Positions 51,507 to 61,500 are shown, counted from the stretch's first letter. The stretch: DNA of 64,000 nucleotides from RUG11462 sp045649405 (GCA_045649405.1 JAZRPW010000015.1:13378-77377), one strand, 5' to 3'. Translations and numbers: made by a program. Notes: a model not told the origin generated them from the sequence alone.

Positions 51507-51851
51507 CTATCGAAGTGTAGATGACAATTTTTTAATTATAAAATCATCTTTTCCTTGCAATAAAATCTCAGTATCATTGTTATTTTCATTTAATAGAACA
51601 AGTGCTTTACGAAACTTTATTGAAGGCAAATCAATTTGTCCGTTTTTCCACATTGTAAGCATTTTCACAACCTTGGTGTTATTATCGCTTTTCAATTTTT
51701 CACAAATCAAGCCATCAACATCATTTTCTGCAACATAAATCGTGTTATTTTCTGTCAAAAGCACGATAACTTGTGGCGCAGGTAATTGCTTAACACATTC
51801 ATTGATGTTAACAAGTTTATTTTTTGCGATGCTAAACATTTCTTCAAACAC
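51507..51851 (-). CDS. Uncharacterised 114-residue protein
   Basis: I do not recognise a named family. The product (MFEEMFSIAKNKLVN ...) is a soluble alpha/beta protein. Its first half, QVIVLLTENNTIYVAENDVDGLICEKL, suggests a beta-alpha unit, followed by MLTMWKNGQIDLPSIKFRKALVLLNENN and a basic C-terminus. No signal peptide or membrane helix. A plausible GGTGGTGG ribosome binding site precedes the ATG, and codon use matches its neighbours, so it is probably a real gene. It stands alone between the SDR promoter and a tandem repeat. Confidence 0.7.
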   Translation of the reverse strand: MFEEMFSIAKNKLVNINECVKQLPAPQVIVLLTENNTIYVAENDVDGLICEKLKSDNNTKVVKMLTMWKNGQIDLPSIKFRKALVLLNENNNDTEILLQGKDDFIIKKLSSTLR

Positions 51852-51908
51852 AAAACCACCACCTTGTATATATTATAACATAAAATCAGGAATAAATCAA
51901 TGCGGAGC

Positions 51909-51990
51909 ATTGTATATCATCAATTTCGCAAGGAATTGCATATCATCAACTTCGTAAAAAGTTGTATATCATCATTGCTTTCGCAATGGA
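51909..51990. repeat. Three 26-bp tandem repeats (TGATGATATACAA type)
   Basis: Units start at 51909, 51935 and 51961, exactly 26 bases apart, each with the core TTGYATATCATCA followed by a short T/C-rich piece that carries TTCG. The third unit ends in a small hairpin ATTGC-TTTC-GCAAT. The block sits between the hypothetical gene start and the tRNA-Thr terminator. Similar dispersed extragenic repeats occur in many Clostridia; here only this block is seen. Confidence 0.75.
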
Positions 51991-51991
51991 T

Positions 51992-52026
51992 AAAAAAACT
52001 CTCGTTCCAAAGAACGAGAGTTTTTT
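51992..52026 (-). terminator. Terminator after tRNA-Thr
   Basis: The stem ACTCTCGTTC / GAACGAGAGT with four-base loop (51999-52022) and A/T runs on both sides starts at the 3' end of tRNA-Thr. Confidence 0.9.
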
Positions 52027-52101
52027 GGAGCTGCTAACCGGATTTGAACCGGTGACCTCTTCCTTACCAAGGAAGTGCTCTGCCGACTGAGCCATAGCAG
52101 C
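52026..52101 (-). tRNA. tRNA-Thr (anticodon GGT)
   Basis: 76 bases with encoded CCA. Acceptor GCTGCTA pairs with TAGCAGC, D-arm CTCAGTCGGCAGAGC, anticodon arm CTTCC-TTGGTAA-GGAAG giving GGT, T-arm CCGGTTCAAATCCGG. Confidence 0.96.
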
Positions 52102-52121
52102 AATTTTCAATTGCGAATTCT

Positions 52122-52150
52122 ATTATATTGAAACTGCACTAAATTGTCAA
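52122..52150 (-). promoter_or_regulatory. Consensus promoter of tRNA-Thr
   Basis: Reverse strand: perfect -35 TTGACA (52145-52150), 17-base spacer, perfect -10 TATAAT (52122-52127). Confidence 0.88.
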
Positions 52151-52208
52151 GTGTTTTTTGTGAAAATAAACAAATTGAAAAATTTTTATTATTTTATGAA
52201 TTTTTTTC

Positions 52209-52237
52209 TTTACTTTAAAGGTTAATTATAGTATTAT
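52209..52237 (+). promoter_or_regulatory. Promoter of the pyrH-to-mrp operon
   Basis: -35 TTTACT (52209-52214), 17-base spacer, -10 TATTAT (52232-52237), about 40 bases before the pyrH start. No other strong promoter is seen until the end of the operon. Confidence 0.65.
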
Positions 52238-52278
52238 TATATATAATAAAATTCAACTAAGAAGGGATTAATAAATTT

Positions 52279-52983
52279 ATGAAACCAGTTTATAAAAGAA
52301 TTTTACTTAAACTTTCAGGCGAAGCTTTGGCTGGCGAAAAAGGTGTTGGCCTTGATTTTGACAAAGTGCTTGATGTTTGTAAAAGCATAAAAAAATGTGT
52401 TGATTTGGGCGCTGAAATCGCAATCGTTGTTGGTGGTGGTAATTTCTGGCGTGGTCGTTCAAGTGGCCAAATGGACAGAACAAGAGCTGACCACATGGGT
52501 ATGCTTGCAACTGTTATTAATGCACTCGGCCTTGCTGATGGTCTTGAACAATTAGGCGTTGAAGTTAGAGTTCAAACTGCAATTGAAATGAACAGAATTG
52601 CAGAGCCTTATATTAGAAACCGTGCAACAAGACATCTTGAAAAAGGCAGAGTTGTTATTTTTGGTTGCGGTACCGGTAACCCATTCTTCTCTACTGACAC
52701 AGGCGCAACACTTCGTGCTATTGAAATTGATGCAGACATTATTTTCAAAGCAACAAATGTTGACGGTGTTTATGATTCTGACCCTAAACTCAACCCTGAA
52801 GCAGTTAAGTTCCACGAATTAAGCCAAATGGATGTGCTTGACAAAGGTCTTAAAGTTATGGACAGCACAGCAGCTTCACTTAGTATGGACAATAATATGC
52901 CAATTTTGGTATTCTCACTCGATGAGCCTGACAACATTGTTAAAGCTCTTTGTGGCGAAGACATTGGTACTATTGTAAAATAA
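52279..52983 (+). CDS. pyrH: UMP kinase
   Basis: 234 residues, amino-acid-kinase fold. Phosphorylates UMP to UDP. Signatures: YKRILLKLSGEALAG, GAEIAIVVGGGNFWRG, MDRTRADHMGMLATVINALGL, VVIFGCGTGNPFFSTDTGATLRAIEI and KATNVDGVYDSDP. Hexameric and GTP-regulated in the family. First gene of the operon; AAGGGA about 11 bases before ATG. The pyrH-frr-uppS order is conserved widely. Confidence 0.97.
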   Translation: MKPVYKRILLKLSGEALAGEKGVGLDFDKVLDVCKSIKKCVDLGAEIAIVVGGGNFWRGRSSGQMDRTRADHMGMLATVINALGLADGLEQLGVEVRVQTAIEMNRIAEPYIRNRATRHLEKGRVVIFGCGTGNPFFSTDTGATLRAIEIDADIIFKATNVDGVYDSDPKLNPEAVKFHELSQMDVLDKGLKVMDSTAASLSMDNNMPILVFSLDEPDNIVKALCGEDIGTIVK

Positions 52984-53021
52984 AAATTAATAAGATTTGA
53001 TATAGAAAGGTGTAAATAAAA

Positions 53022-53576
53022 ATGAGTGAAATTATTACTAGATGCGAAGAAAAAATGAACAAAACTATTGATGCGTTAGACAGAGAATACGCTTCAATCA
53101 GAGCAGGTAGAGCTAACCCTGCTGTTTTGAACAAAGTTGTTGTTGACTATTATGGCACACCAACTCCAGTAGCTCAAATGGCTGCAGTTTCTGTTCCAGA
53201 ACCAAGAACATTAATGATTGCTCCTTGGGACGCTTCAACTTTAAAAGAAATTGAAAAAGCAATTCAAGCTTCTGATATTGGTATTAACCCAACTAACGAT
53301 GGTAAAGCTATTCGTCTTAACTTCCCACCATTGACAGAAGAACGCAGAAGAGATTTGTGCAAAGACATTAAAAAACAAGGCGAAGATTCTAAAGTTTCAA
53401 TTCGTGCTTCTAGAAGAGATGCTCTTGAAAAAATCAAGGCTCAAAAGAAAGATGGCGAAATTACTGAAGATGATGTTAAAAGCTTAGAAAAGAAAGTTCA
53501 AGACTTAACTGATAAATATTGCAAAGAAGCTGACGAATTAGCAAGCGCTAAAGAAAAAGAGATTATGTCAGTTTAA
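53022..53576 (+). CDS. frr: Ribosome recycling factor
   Basis: 184 residues. Splits post-termination ribosomes with EF-G. Recognised by LDREYASIRAGRANPAVLNKVVVDYYGTPTPV, the two-domain layout and the C-terminal three-helix bundle segments RRDLCKDIKKQGEDSKVSIRASRRDALEKI. Length normal. GAAAGG is upstream of ATG. Separated from uppS by an 11-bp hairpin. Confidence 0.97.
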   Translation: MSEIITRCEEKMNKTIDALDREYASIRAGRANPAVLNKVVVDYYGTPTPVAQMAAVSVPEPRTLMIAPWDASTLKEIEKAIQASDIGINPTNDGKAIRLNFPPLTEERRRDLCKDIKKQGEDSKVSIRASRRDALEKIKAQKKDGEITEDDVKSLEKKVQDLTDKYCKEADELASAKEKEIMSV

Positions 53577-53592
53577 TTAATTTGAAGTTTTA

Positions 53593-53631
53593 AAGCCGAC
53601 AAAACATTTGTCGGCTTATAAATTCTTTTTG
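53593..53631 (+). terminator. Intra-operon hairpin between frr and uppS
   Basis: A perfect 11-bp stem AAGCCGACAAA / TTTGTCGGCTT with three-base loop (53593-53617), followed after 8 bases by TTTTT. It could be a partial terminator or processing site that lowers expression of the downstream operon relative to pyrH-frr. Confidence 0.55.
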
Positions 53632-53644
53632 AAAGGTATTTTTT

Positions 53645-54370
53645 ATGTTTAAGAAGAAAATCCAGGTTGACTTTGATAATTTACCAAAACACATTGGCAT
53701 TATTATGGACGGCAATGGTAGATGGGCAAAGAAAAGAAATTTGCCGAGAAAAGCAGGTCACTCTGTTGGTGCAAACACTTTTAAAACCATTGCAAGATAC
53801 TGCAACAAAATTGGAATTGAATATTTAACTGTTTATGCGTTTTCAACTGAAAACTGGAAAAGGCCTAAGGACGAAGTTGAAGCAATTATGAAACTTTTGA
53901 AGGATTATTTGGTTGATGCTAAAAACTTCAAAGATGAAAACATTAAAGTTAAATTCATTGGTGACCTTGAACCACTTTCAGATGAATTAAAGCAGTTAAT
54001 TGTTGATGCAGAAGAAGGTTCAAAAGATGCAACCGGGCTTAATCTTAATATTGCGCTTAATTATGGTGGTAGAGATGAAATTGTTTTTGCCACAAAGCAA
54101 ATTGCAAGCGCAGTTTCTGAAGGCAAGTTAAAACTTGAAGAGATTGATGAAGAAAGCATTTCAAAAAGAATTTATACTGCTAATCAACCAGACCCAGACA
54201 TTATTATTCGTCCAAGTGGCGAATATAGACTTTCTAACTTTTTGATTTGGCAAGCTGCTTACAGTGAATTTTGGTATTCAACTGTTTTGTGGCCTGACTT
54301 CAAACCAAAACATTTAGATGAAGCTATTCTTGATTTTCAAAAAAGAAACAGAAGATTTGGCGGAGTATAA
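53645..54370 (+). CDS. uppS: Isoprenyl transferase (undecaprenyl diphosphate synthase)
   Basis: 241 residues. cis-Prenyltransferase making the C55 carrier lipid for peptidoglycan. It has HIGIIMDGNGRWAKKRNLPRKAGHSVG (catalytic Asp), TVYAFSTENWKRPKDEV, LNIALNYGGRDEI and DIIIRPSGEYRLSNFLIWQAAYSE. Fourth element of the pyrH operon, followed 24 bases later by cdsA. AAAGG upstream of ATG. Confidence 0.97.
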   Translation: MFKKKIQVDFDNLPKHIGIIMDGNGRWAKKRNLPRKAGHSVGANTFKTIARYCNKIGIEYLTVYAFSTENWKRPKDEVEAIMKLLKDYLVDAKNFKDENIKVKFIGDLEPLSDELKQLIVDAEEGSKDATGLNLNIALNYGGRDEIVFATKQIASAVSEGKLKLEEIDEESISKRIYTANQPDPDIIIRPSGEYRLSNFLIWQAAYSEFWYSTVLWPDFKPKHLDEAILDFQKRNRRFGGV

Positions 54371-54394
54371 ATACAAAGAGAAGGAGAAAAATAA

Positions 54395-55249
54395 ATGAAA
54401 CAAAGAATTATTTCAGGTGTAATTGGCGGAATTTTAGTTATCGTTGCACTTTTGGCAAGAGAAACATTTGTACTTAATTTGGTTATAGGCGCGGTTTTAG
54501 TGCTTGCAATGTTTGAAAGCCAACACACAACTGGACTTGTAAAAAACAGTAAATTTATTATTTTAAATTGCATTTTTGCGTTTGCAAGTGCATTCTTCCC
54601 TTTGTTTGGATTTATGCCATCATGCTTGCTTATTACTTCTATTTACATTTTGGCAGTTGTTCTTATGATTTTGGCAAATCCTAAAACAATGGGGCTTTAT
54701 CAAACATTTTTCGGTGTTGGTATTACACTTTTAGTTTCTTTTGGACTTTCAAGTGTTTTATACATCAACAGTTTGTATGTTTCAAAAGATTATATGTATA
54801 TGTCTTCTGACTGTGTATTCTTGTTAATTATTACACTTGGTGGCGCTTGGTTTGGCGACATTGGCGCTTACTTTATTGGTAGCAAATACGGCAAACACAA
54901 AATCGCACCAATTATTAGCCCTAAAAAGAGCCTTGAAGGTGTTTTAGGCGGAGTTTTATCAACCATTGTTTGTGATTTGATTATTGCTTTATTCTGGACT
55001 TTGGCTATTCTTGATAAAAATAGTTACATTCAATTTGGTTGGTTGATTTTGTTATCAGCACTTTGTCCGCTTGTTGGACTTGTGGGTGACTTGTTCTTCT
55101 CATTCATTAAAAGAACAGTTGATTTGAAAGACTATGGCAATTTGATTCCTGGTCATGGTGGCATTTTAGACAGAGTTGACTCTCTTATTTTTGTTGCGCC
55201 ATTCATTTCAATTATGCTTATGTTCTTCCCTATTATTGTTCACAGATAA
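54395..55249 (+). CDS. cdsA: Phosphatidate cytidylyltransferase
   Basis: 284 residues, about eight membrane helices. Makes CDP-diacylglycerol from phosphatidate and CTP. The C-terminal signature is present: SPKKSLEGVLGGVLSTI, LVGDLFFSFIKRTVDLKDYGNLIPGHGGILDRVDSLIFVAP. GAGAAGGAG is 8 bases before ATG; dxr follows after nine bases. Confidence 0.95.
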   Translation: MKQRIISGVIGGILVIVALLARETFVLNLVIGAVLVLAMFESQHTTGLVKNSKFIILNCIFAFASAFFPLFGFMPSCLLITSIYILAVVLMILANPKTMGLYQTFFGVGITLLVSFGLSSVLYINSLYVSKDYMYMSSDCVFLLIITLGGAWFGDIGAYFIGSKYGKHKIAPIISPKKSLEGVLGGVLSTIVCDLIIALFWTLAILDKNSYIQFGWLILLSALCPLVGLVGDLFFSFIKRTVDLKDYGNLIPGHGGILDRVDSLIFVAPFISIMLMFFPIIVHR

Positions 55250-55258
55250 GGTGTATTT

Positions 55259-56401
55259 ATGAAACTTTCTATTTTAGGTTCAACCGGTTCAATTGGCACT
55301 CAAACTCTTGATGTTGCCAGAAAACAAGGTTATAAAATCAAAGCACTTTGTGCAAACAAAAGTGTTGAAAAACTCGAAAAACAAATTAGAGAATTTTCTC
55401 CTGAAATTGCTGTTTTAAGCGATGAAAACGCTGCAAAAGATTTGAAAGTACGTGTTGGTGATACTTCAACAAAAGTGCTTAGTGGTGAAGACGGTGTTTT
55501 GCAAGCCGCAACTTACGAAGGTGCAAACACAGTTTTAAACTCTTTTGTAGGAATGTCAGGTCTTGTGCCAACCGTTGCCGCTATCAATGCAAATAAAACA
55601 ATTGCTCTTGCTAATAAAGAAACATTGGTTGCAGGTGGCGACCTTGTAATGAAACTTGCAAAAGAAAAAGGCATTAGCATTTTACCGGTTGACTCTGAAC
55701 ACTCTGCAATTTTTCAATGTTTGCAAGGCGCTGCTCCTAACAAAGCGTTAAAAAGAATTATTTTAACTGCTTCTGGTGGTCCATTCTTTGGGTTTAGTCG
55801 TGAAAAGTTGACTAATGTTAAAGCAAGCGATGCGTTAAAACATCCTAACTGGGATATGGGACAAAAAATTACCATTGACTGTGCCACAATGATGAACAAA
55901 GGTTTTGAATTAATTGAAGCCGTTCATCTTTTCAACATCAACCCTAAAAATGTTGATGTTTTAGTTCACAGAGAAAGCATTGTTCATTCAATGGTTGAAT
56001 ACACAGACAACTCAGTCATTGCACAACTTGGTGTACCTGATATGAGAATTCCCATTCAATACGCACTTACCTATCCAAATCGTTTTGAATCTCCGGTTGA
56101 AACTCTTGATTTGGCTAAAATCGGAACACTTTCATTTTTTGAGCCAGACACAACTGCTTTTGGCTGTTTGGAAATTTGTAAAAAAGCAATTGCAAAAGGT
56201 GGTCTTGTGCCTACTGCAGTTAATGCAGCAAATGAAATTGCAGTTAGTTTGTTCTTAAAAGACAAAATTGGATTTTTGGATATTGAGCAAATTGCTCTTG
56301 ATGCTTACACAAATCAAAAACAAGTTGAATATACAACGGTTGAGGAAATTGTTGAAGCAGACAAAGCAGCACGTGAAGCTGTTTTGAGAAAATATTTATA
56401 A
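55259..56401 (+). CDS. dxr: 1-deoxy-D-xylulose 5-phosphate reductoisomerase
   Basis: 380 residues. Converts DXP to MEP in the non-mevalonate isoprenoid pathway with NADPH. LSILGSTGSIGTQTLDVA is the NADPH loop, ALANKETLVAGG and LPVDSEHSAIFQCLQG hold the metal Asp/Glu, and LTASGGPFFGFSRE is the flexible lid (normally GPFR). HPNWDMGQKITIDCATMMNKGFELIEA is intact. Works with ispG in the same operon. RBS AAGGTG upstream. Confidence 0.97.
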   Translation: MKLSILGSTGSIGTQTLDVARKQGYKIKALCANKSVEKLEKQIREFSPEIAVLSDENAAKDLKVRVGDTSTKVLSGEDGVLQAATYEGANTVLNSFVGMSGLVPTVAAINANKTIALANKETLVAGGDLVMKLAKEKGISILPVDSEHSAIFQCLQGAAPNKALKRIILTASGGPFFGFSREKLTNVKASDALKHPNWDMGQKITIDCATMMNKGFELIEAVHLFNINPKNVDVLVHRESIVHSMVEYTDNSVIAQLGVPDMRIPIQYALTYPNRFESPVETLDLAKIGTLSFFEPDTTAFGCLEICKKAIAKGGLVPTAVNAANEIAVSLFLKDKIGFLDIEQIALDAYTNQKQVEYTTVEEIVEADKAAREAVLRKYL

Positions 56402-56414
56402 CGAGGCGATTAAA

Positions 56415-57497
56415 ATTAGTTTATTAAACATTTGGAACACAGTTTGGCCAATTTTGGTGGCAATTATTATTTTTGGCTTGATTGTTTTCATTCATGAATT
56501 TGGTCATTTTATTTTTGCAAAACTTTTTAAAATTAAAGTTAATGAATTTGCAATTGGTTTTGGCCCTTCAATTCTTAAATTTCAAAAAGGCGAAACAAAA
56601 TATGCTTTAAGAATTCTGCCTTTTGGTGGCTATTGTGCAATGGAAGGTGAAGATTCAGAAAGCGATGATGAACGAGCTTTTCACAAAGCAGCAGTGTGGA
56701 AAAGAATTATTGTTGTTGCAGCAGGTGCTACTTTTAACATTATTCTTGGCTTTTTGCTTATGGTTTCTACCGTTGCCGTTTCAGGAGCAATTCAAAGCAA
56801 TAATCTCATTGCAACAACTTCAGTTGCTTCATTTGTTAAAGGCTCAACCACAAACAAACAAGGTGGTTTAACGACACAAGACCAAATTATCAAAATGAAT
56901 GGCAGAAGAGTTTTTTCAGTTGATGAAATTTCTTACATTCTTGGCACTGCCGAAAGCAATGAAGTTGATGTTGTTGTAAAAAGAAATGGCGAAAAAGTTT
57001 TACTCGAAGATGTTGTTTTTCCAAGAGCCGAGGTTGACGGTCAAAAGTTTTTAGCAATTGATTTTTACATTGTTGGCGAAAAAGCAACCTTTGTAAACTG
57101 TGTTAAACAAGGATTTTGGCGTACAGTTTCAATGGGTAGAATTGTATTTATGTCGCTTGGAGATTTAATTTCCGGTAAATTTGGTATTAATGAAGTTTCA
57201 GGTCCGGTTGGCGTAGCACAGGTTGTTTCTAATGCAGTTTCTCAAACTGCTGTTAACGGTCTTGACGGGCTTGTTTCACTTCTTAAGATACTTTGTTTAA
57301 TTACAGTAAATTTGGGTGTATTTAACCTACTACCTATTCCTGCGCTTGATGGTGGCAGAATTTGGTTCTTAATTATTGAATGGATTAAAGGTTCACCTGT
57401 TAAAAAGGAAGCTCTCGTTCATTCAATTGGAATGATTGTTCTTTTAACATTTATGGTTTTAATTATTTTCAAAGACCTTTGGGCTTGGATTTTTTAA
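56415..57497 (+). CDS. rseP: RseP/RasP site-2 metalloprotease, apparently AUU-started
   Basis: 360 residues if started at 56415. Membrane zinc protease for regulated intramembrane proteolysis: HEFGHFIFAK (HExxH) in the first helix, GGYCAMEGEDSESDDERAF, a PDZ domain (about 130-215) and the C-terminal LLPIPALDGGRIWFLI (metal Asp in LDGG). No ATG, GTG or TTG is suitably placed; GTG 56454 would cut into the first helix. GAGG (56403-56406) is 8 bases before ATT 56415, which yields the usual N-terminus S-L-L-N-I-W-N-T-V-W-P. Between dxr and ispG. Confidence 0.92.
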   Translation: MSLLNIWNTVWPILVAIIIFGLIVFIHEFGHFIFAKLFKIKVNEFAIGFGPSILKFQKGETKYALRILPFGGYCAMEGEDSESDDERAFHKAAVWKRIIVVAAGATFNIILGFLLMVSTVAVSGAIQSNNLIATTSVASFVKGSTTNKQGGLTTQDQIIKMNGRRVFSVDEISYILGTAESNEVDVVVKRNGEKVLLEDVVFPRAEVDGQKFLAIDFYIVGEKATFVNCVKQGFWRTVSMGRIVFMSLGDLISGKFGINEVSGPVGVAQVVSNAVSQTAVNGLDGLVSLLKILCLITVNLGVFNLLPIPALDGGRIWFLIIEWIKGSPVKKEALVHSIGMIVLLTFMVLIIFKDLWAWIF

Positions 57498-57511
57498 AGT
57501 GGTGATTTGTT

Positions 57512-58558
57512 ATGGCTTTATACACAAAACAAGTTAAAATTGGCAATTTAGCAATTGGAAATGGTAATCCTATTGCCATTCAATCAATGTTAAACATTCC
57601 TGCAAATGATGTTGAAGGTAATGTTAAACAAGCAATAGAACTTCAAAAGGCAGGCTGTGAAATCATTAGAACAGCTGTACCTGATTTAGAGTCAGTTAGG
57701 TTGATTGATGCGTTAAAAAATGCCGTTAATATTCCAGTTGTTGCAGACATTCATTTTGATTGCAAAATTGCAATTGAATGTGCAAATGCTGGTGTTGATA
57801 AAATTAGAATTAACCCTGGCAACATTGGTGATGAATCAAGAGTAAAACAGGTTGTTGATATTTGCAAAATAAAAAATATTCCAATTAGAGTTGGTGTTAA
57901 TTCTGGCTCGGTTGAAAAAAGTATTCTTAATAAATATGGCACTGTTACTGCTGACGCTTTGGTTGAAAGTGCAATGTACCACACAAAACTTTTAGAAAAG
58001 TTTGATTTTGATGATATTGTTATCTCAATGAAGGCTTCAAATGTTCAATTAATGTTTGATGCTTATAAAAAAGCGTCAGAATTGGTTAACTACCCTCTTC
58101 ATTTGGGCGTTACCGAAGCTGGCACAAAATACAAAGGCATTATTAAATCTGCGGCTGGTATTGGTGGCCTTTTGCTTAATGGCATTGGTGACACAATTAG
58201 AGTTTCACTTACTGACAATCCTGTTGAAGAAATCAAAGCAGCAAAAGATATTTTATCTTCTGTTGGCTTAAAATCTGGTGGGGTTAACATTGTTTCTTGT
58301 CCTACTTGTGGCAGAACAAAAATCGACTTAATTTCTCTTGCACAAAGAGTTGAAAAAGAATTAGAAAATGTAAATAAAAACATTACCGTTGCAGTTATGG
58401 GTTGCGTTGTTAACGGCCCTGGCGAAGCAAAAGAAGCCGACATTGGTATTGCTGGTGGCGATGGTTGTGGTATCATTTTCAAAAAGGGCGAAATTTTAAG
58501 AAAAGTTAATGAAAAAGATTTATTTTCTGAGTTAATGAAAGAAATTGAAGGAATGTAA
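57512..58558 (+). CDS. ispG: (E)-4-hydroxy-3-methylbut-2-enyl-diphosphate synthase (IspG)
   Basis: 348 residues. [4Fe-4S] enzyme of the MEP pathway, converting MEcPP to HMBPP. N-terminal TIM-barrel part: KQVKIGNLAIGNGNPIAIQSMLNI, AGCEIIRTAVPD, ADIHFDCKIA, KIRINPGNIG. C-terminal cluster domain: SCPTCGRTKID and VMGCVVNGPGEAKEADIGIAGG with three Cys ligands. GGTG upstream of ATG, 14-base gap after rseP. Confidence 0.97.
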   Translation: MALYTKQVKIGNLAIGNGNPIAIQSMLNIPANDVEGNVKQAIELQKAGCEIIRTAVPDLESVRLIDALKNAVNIPVVADIHFDCKIAIECANAGVDKIRINPGNIGDESRVKQVVDICKIKNIPIRVGVNSGSVEKSILNKYGTVTADALVESAMYHTKLLEKFDFDDIVISMKASNVQLMFDAYKKASELVNYPLHLGVTEAGTKYKGIIKSAAGIGGLLLNGIGDTIRVSLTDNPVEEIKAAKDILSSVGLKSGGVNIVSCPTCGRTKIDLISLAQRVEKELENVNKNITVAVMGCVVNGPGEAKEADIGIAGGDGCGIIFKKGEILRKVNEKDLFSELMKEIEGM

Positions 58559-58564
58559 TTTATA

Positions 58565-61500
58565 ATGAACAAAAAAGTTATTGACGTTTTTGGCGGTGTG
58601 CTAAATACAGAAATAAAAGAAAATATTAGTGATATGACCTTGTCTTACTGCGGCATTAACAGAGAAAACCGTTTCTTAAAGTGCGAAGCAGTTTCTAACA
58701 AGTACATATTTAGTAATGTTGCAGAAAGCATAAAGGCACAAATCAAAGAAGGAATGGGTCTTAACACAATCGTTTTTGATATTGTTTATGAAGGCGTTGA
58801 GTTAAAATCTGAATTCTTTGATGATATATTTGTTGAAATCAAGAAAAAGTATTCTGGTCTTAACGGATTTTTTAATGATGCAGAATTTGAATTTCAAAGC
58901 AATGTTTTAAAAATTAATTTAAAACACGGTGGCATTGAAATTCTTGAGCAACTTAAGGCTAAAAAGAAGATTAAAGATTATATTAGCGAGCATTTTTCTG
59001 CCTTTGTTGAAGTTGAGTTTGAAGGTACTTTAGAGGTTTCTGTTGAAGCAAACGAGCAAGAAGCAAAAGCTGCTGCTATTGCATTAAAAGAAAAAGAAGA
59101 GGCGGAAAACAAACCTAAAAAGAGAGTTTACGATGCTCCTCCACCAAGTGGATTAAAATATTACCCTGAATCAATGCAACTAATTTATGGTAGACCTCTC
59201 AAACCAAATGTTGAGCCAACTCCTATTAATGAAGTGCGTCCAGATTTTGGTTTTGCTACAATTTGGGGTGACGTGTTTAAATTTGATTTTCACGAAACAA
59301 AGTTTGGCAACAGATACAGAGTTGGCATTTATATGACCGACTATACTGGCTCATATATTGTTAAAACATTAACACCAATTGAAAAAGCAGAATTCAAAAA
59401 GTTAGAAGACCTTGAAGGCAAAACAATTATTGTTAAAGGTAGAATTGATTACGACACATTTGAGCGTGAAAACGTTTTAAACCCTGATTCAATTTGTGTT
59501 GTTGATAGATATTATGAAACAGACACTGCAGATGAAAAGCGTGTTGAACTTCATATGCATACAAATATGTCTTCAATGGATGGTATGGCGGCAGTTGAAG
59601 ACCTTATGAAAACTGCAGCTAAATGGGGTCACAAAGCTGTAGCTATTACTGACCACGGTGTTGTGCAATCATTCCCTGCTGCTATGAATATGGTTGAAAA
59701 GTTGAAAAAGACTAACCCTGATTTCAAAGCAATTTATGGTGTTGAAGCTTATTTCGTAAACAACTTTATTTCTGCAGTTAAAGGTAATGATAACACAGAA
59801 TTTAGTGGCGAATTCATTGTTTTCGACGTTGAAACAACAGGTCTTTCCCCTGCTACTGATAGATTAACCGAAATCGGTGCTGTTAAAATTCAAAACGGCG
59901 TTATTGTTGATGAATTTAATACATTTGTTAATCCGGGAATTCCTATCCCTGCTAAAATCACAGAACTTACTGGCATTAATAATGAAATGGTTGCTAATGC
60001 TCCAAAAGAAAATGAAGCACTACAAAAATTCATTGAATTCTGTGGCAATTCAACTTTAATTGCTCACAATGCAGATTTTGATATGTCATTTATTAACTCT
60101 GCAACAACAAGATGCGATATTGATTACAGTCCAACATACATTGATACTGTGCCAATGGCTCGTTCACTTTTGCCAGATATTAAAAACCACAAACTTGATA
60201 CTGTTGCTAATGCACTCAAGCTTCCTGAATTTAACCACCACAGAGCTTGTGATGATGCTAAAATTTTAGGACATATTTTCATTAAGTTTATTGATATGCT
60301 TGAAGCTAAAGAGTGTAAATGCACTGCTGATATTAACTCTGCTCTTGCAGGTGGCGACTGGAGACAATTGCGCCGTTATCATATGATTATTTTGGCTCGT
60401 AACTCAGTTGGTCTTAAAAATCTTTATAAACTCATTTCTAAATCACACCTTGAAACATATTACAAGGGTCGTGGTGCTGCAATGCCTTGCATTCTAAAGT
60501 CTGATTTAGATATGCATAGAGAAGGTTTGATTGTCGGTTCTGCTTGTGAAGCTGGCGAACTTTACCGTGCAATTTTGGCTAAAAAGCAATGGGGCGAACT
60601 TTTAGATATTGCTTCTTACTATGACTATTTAGAAGTTCAACCAAACGGCAACAACGAGTTTATGATTAGAAACGGCACTCTTAATTCTGAGTATGATTTA
60701 AATGAACATACAAAAACTATTATTAAACTTGCTGAAAGATTGAATAAACCTGTAGTTGCAACTGGCGACGTGCATTTCTTAAAACCTGAAGATGCTAAAT
60801 TCAGAGCAATCTTAATGGCAGGCAAAGGTTTTAAAGATGCAGACGACCAAGCACCACTTTATCTTAAAACTACTAACGAAATGCTTAAGGACTTTGCGTT
60901 CTTAGGCGAGAAAAAAGCAAGAGAAATTGTTATTGAAAATACAAATTTAATTGCTAATATGATTGAAGATATCAGACCTGTGCCTGAGGGTAGTTTTCCT
61001 CCGACCATTGAAGGTTCTGATGAAACTTTGCGTGAAGACTGTTATAGAAATGCAAAAGCAATTTATGGAGACCCATTGCCTGAAATTGTTCAAAAACGTC
61101 TTGATAAAGAATTAAATTCTATTATCAATAACGGATTCTCAATTATGTACGTTTCTGCGCAAAAGTTGGTACTTGAATCAAATAGAAACGGTTATCAGGT
61201 TGGCTCTCGTGGTTCTGTAGGTTCATCTTACGTTGCAACCGCAGCGGGCATTTCTGAAGTAAACCCATTAGCACCACACTATGTTTGCCCTGAATGTAAA
61301 AATAGTGAATGGATTACTGATGGTTCCTACGGTTCTGGTTTTGATATGCCACCTAAAAAATGTCCTAAGTGTGGCGCTGATTATAACAGAGATGGTCACG
61401 ATATTCCTTTTGAAACTTTCTTAGGTTTCAAGGGCGACAAGGTGCCTGATATCGACCTTAACTTCTCAGGCGAATATCAATCGCTTGCACATAAATTTAC

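Noticed and set aside
51909..51990. CRISPR array
   Set aside because: Units are directly adjacent with a 26-base period and no unique spacers, and no cas genes are present.
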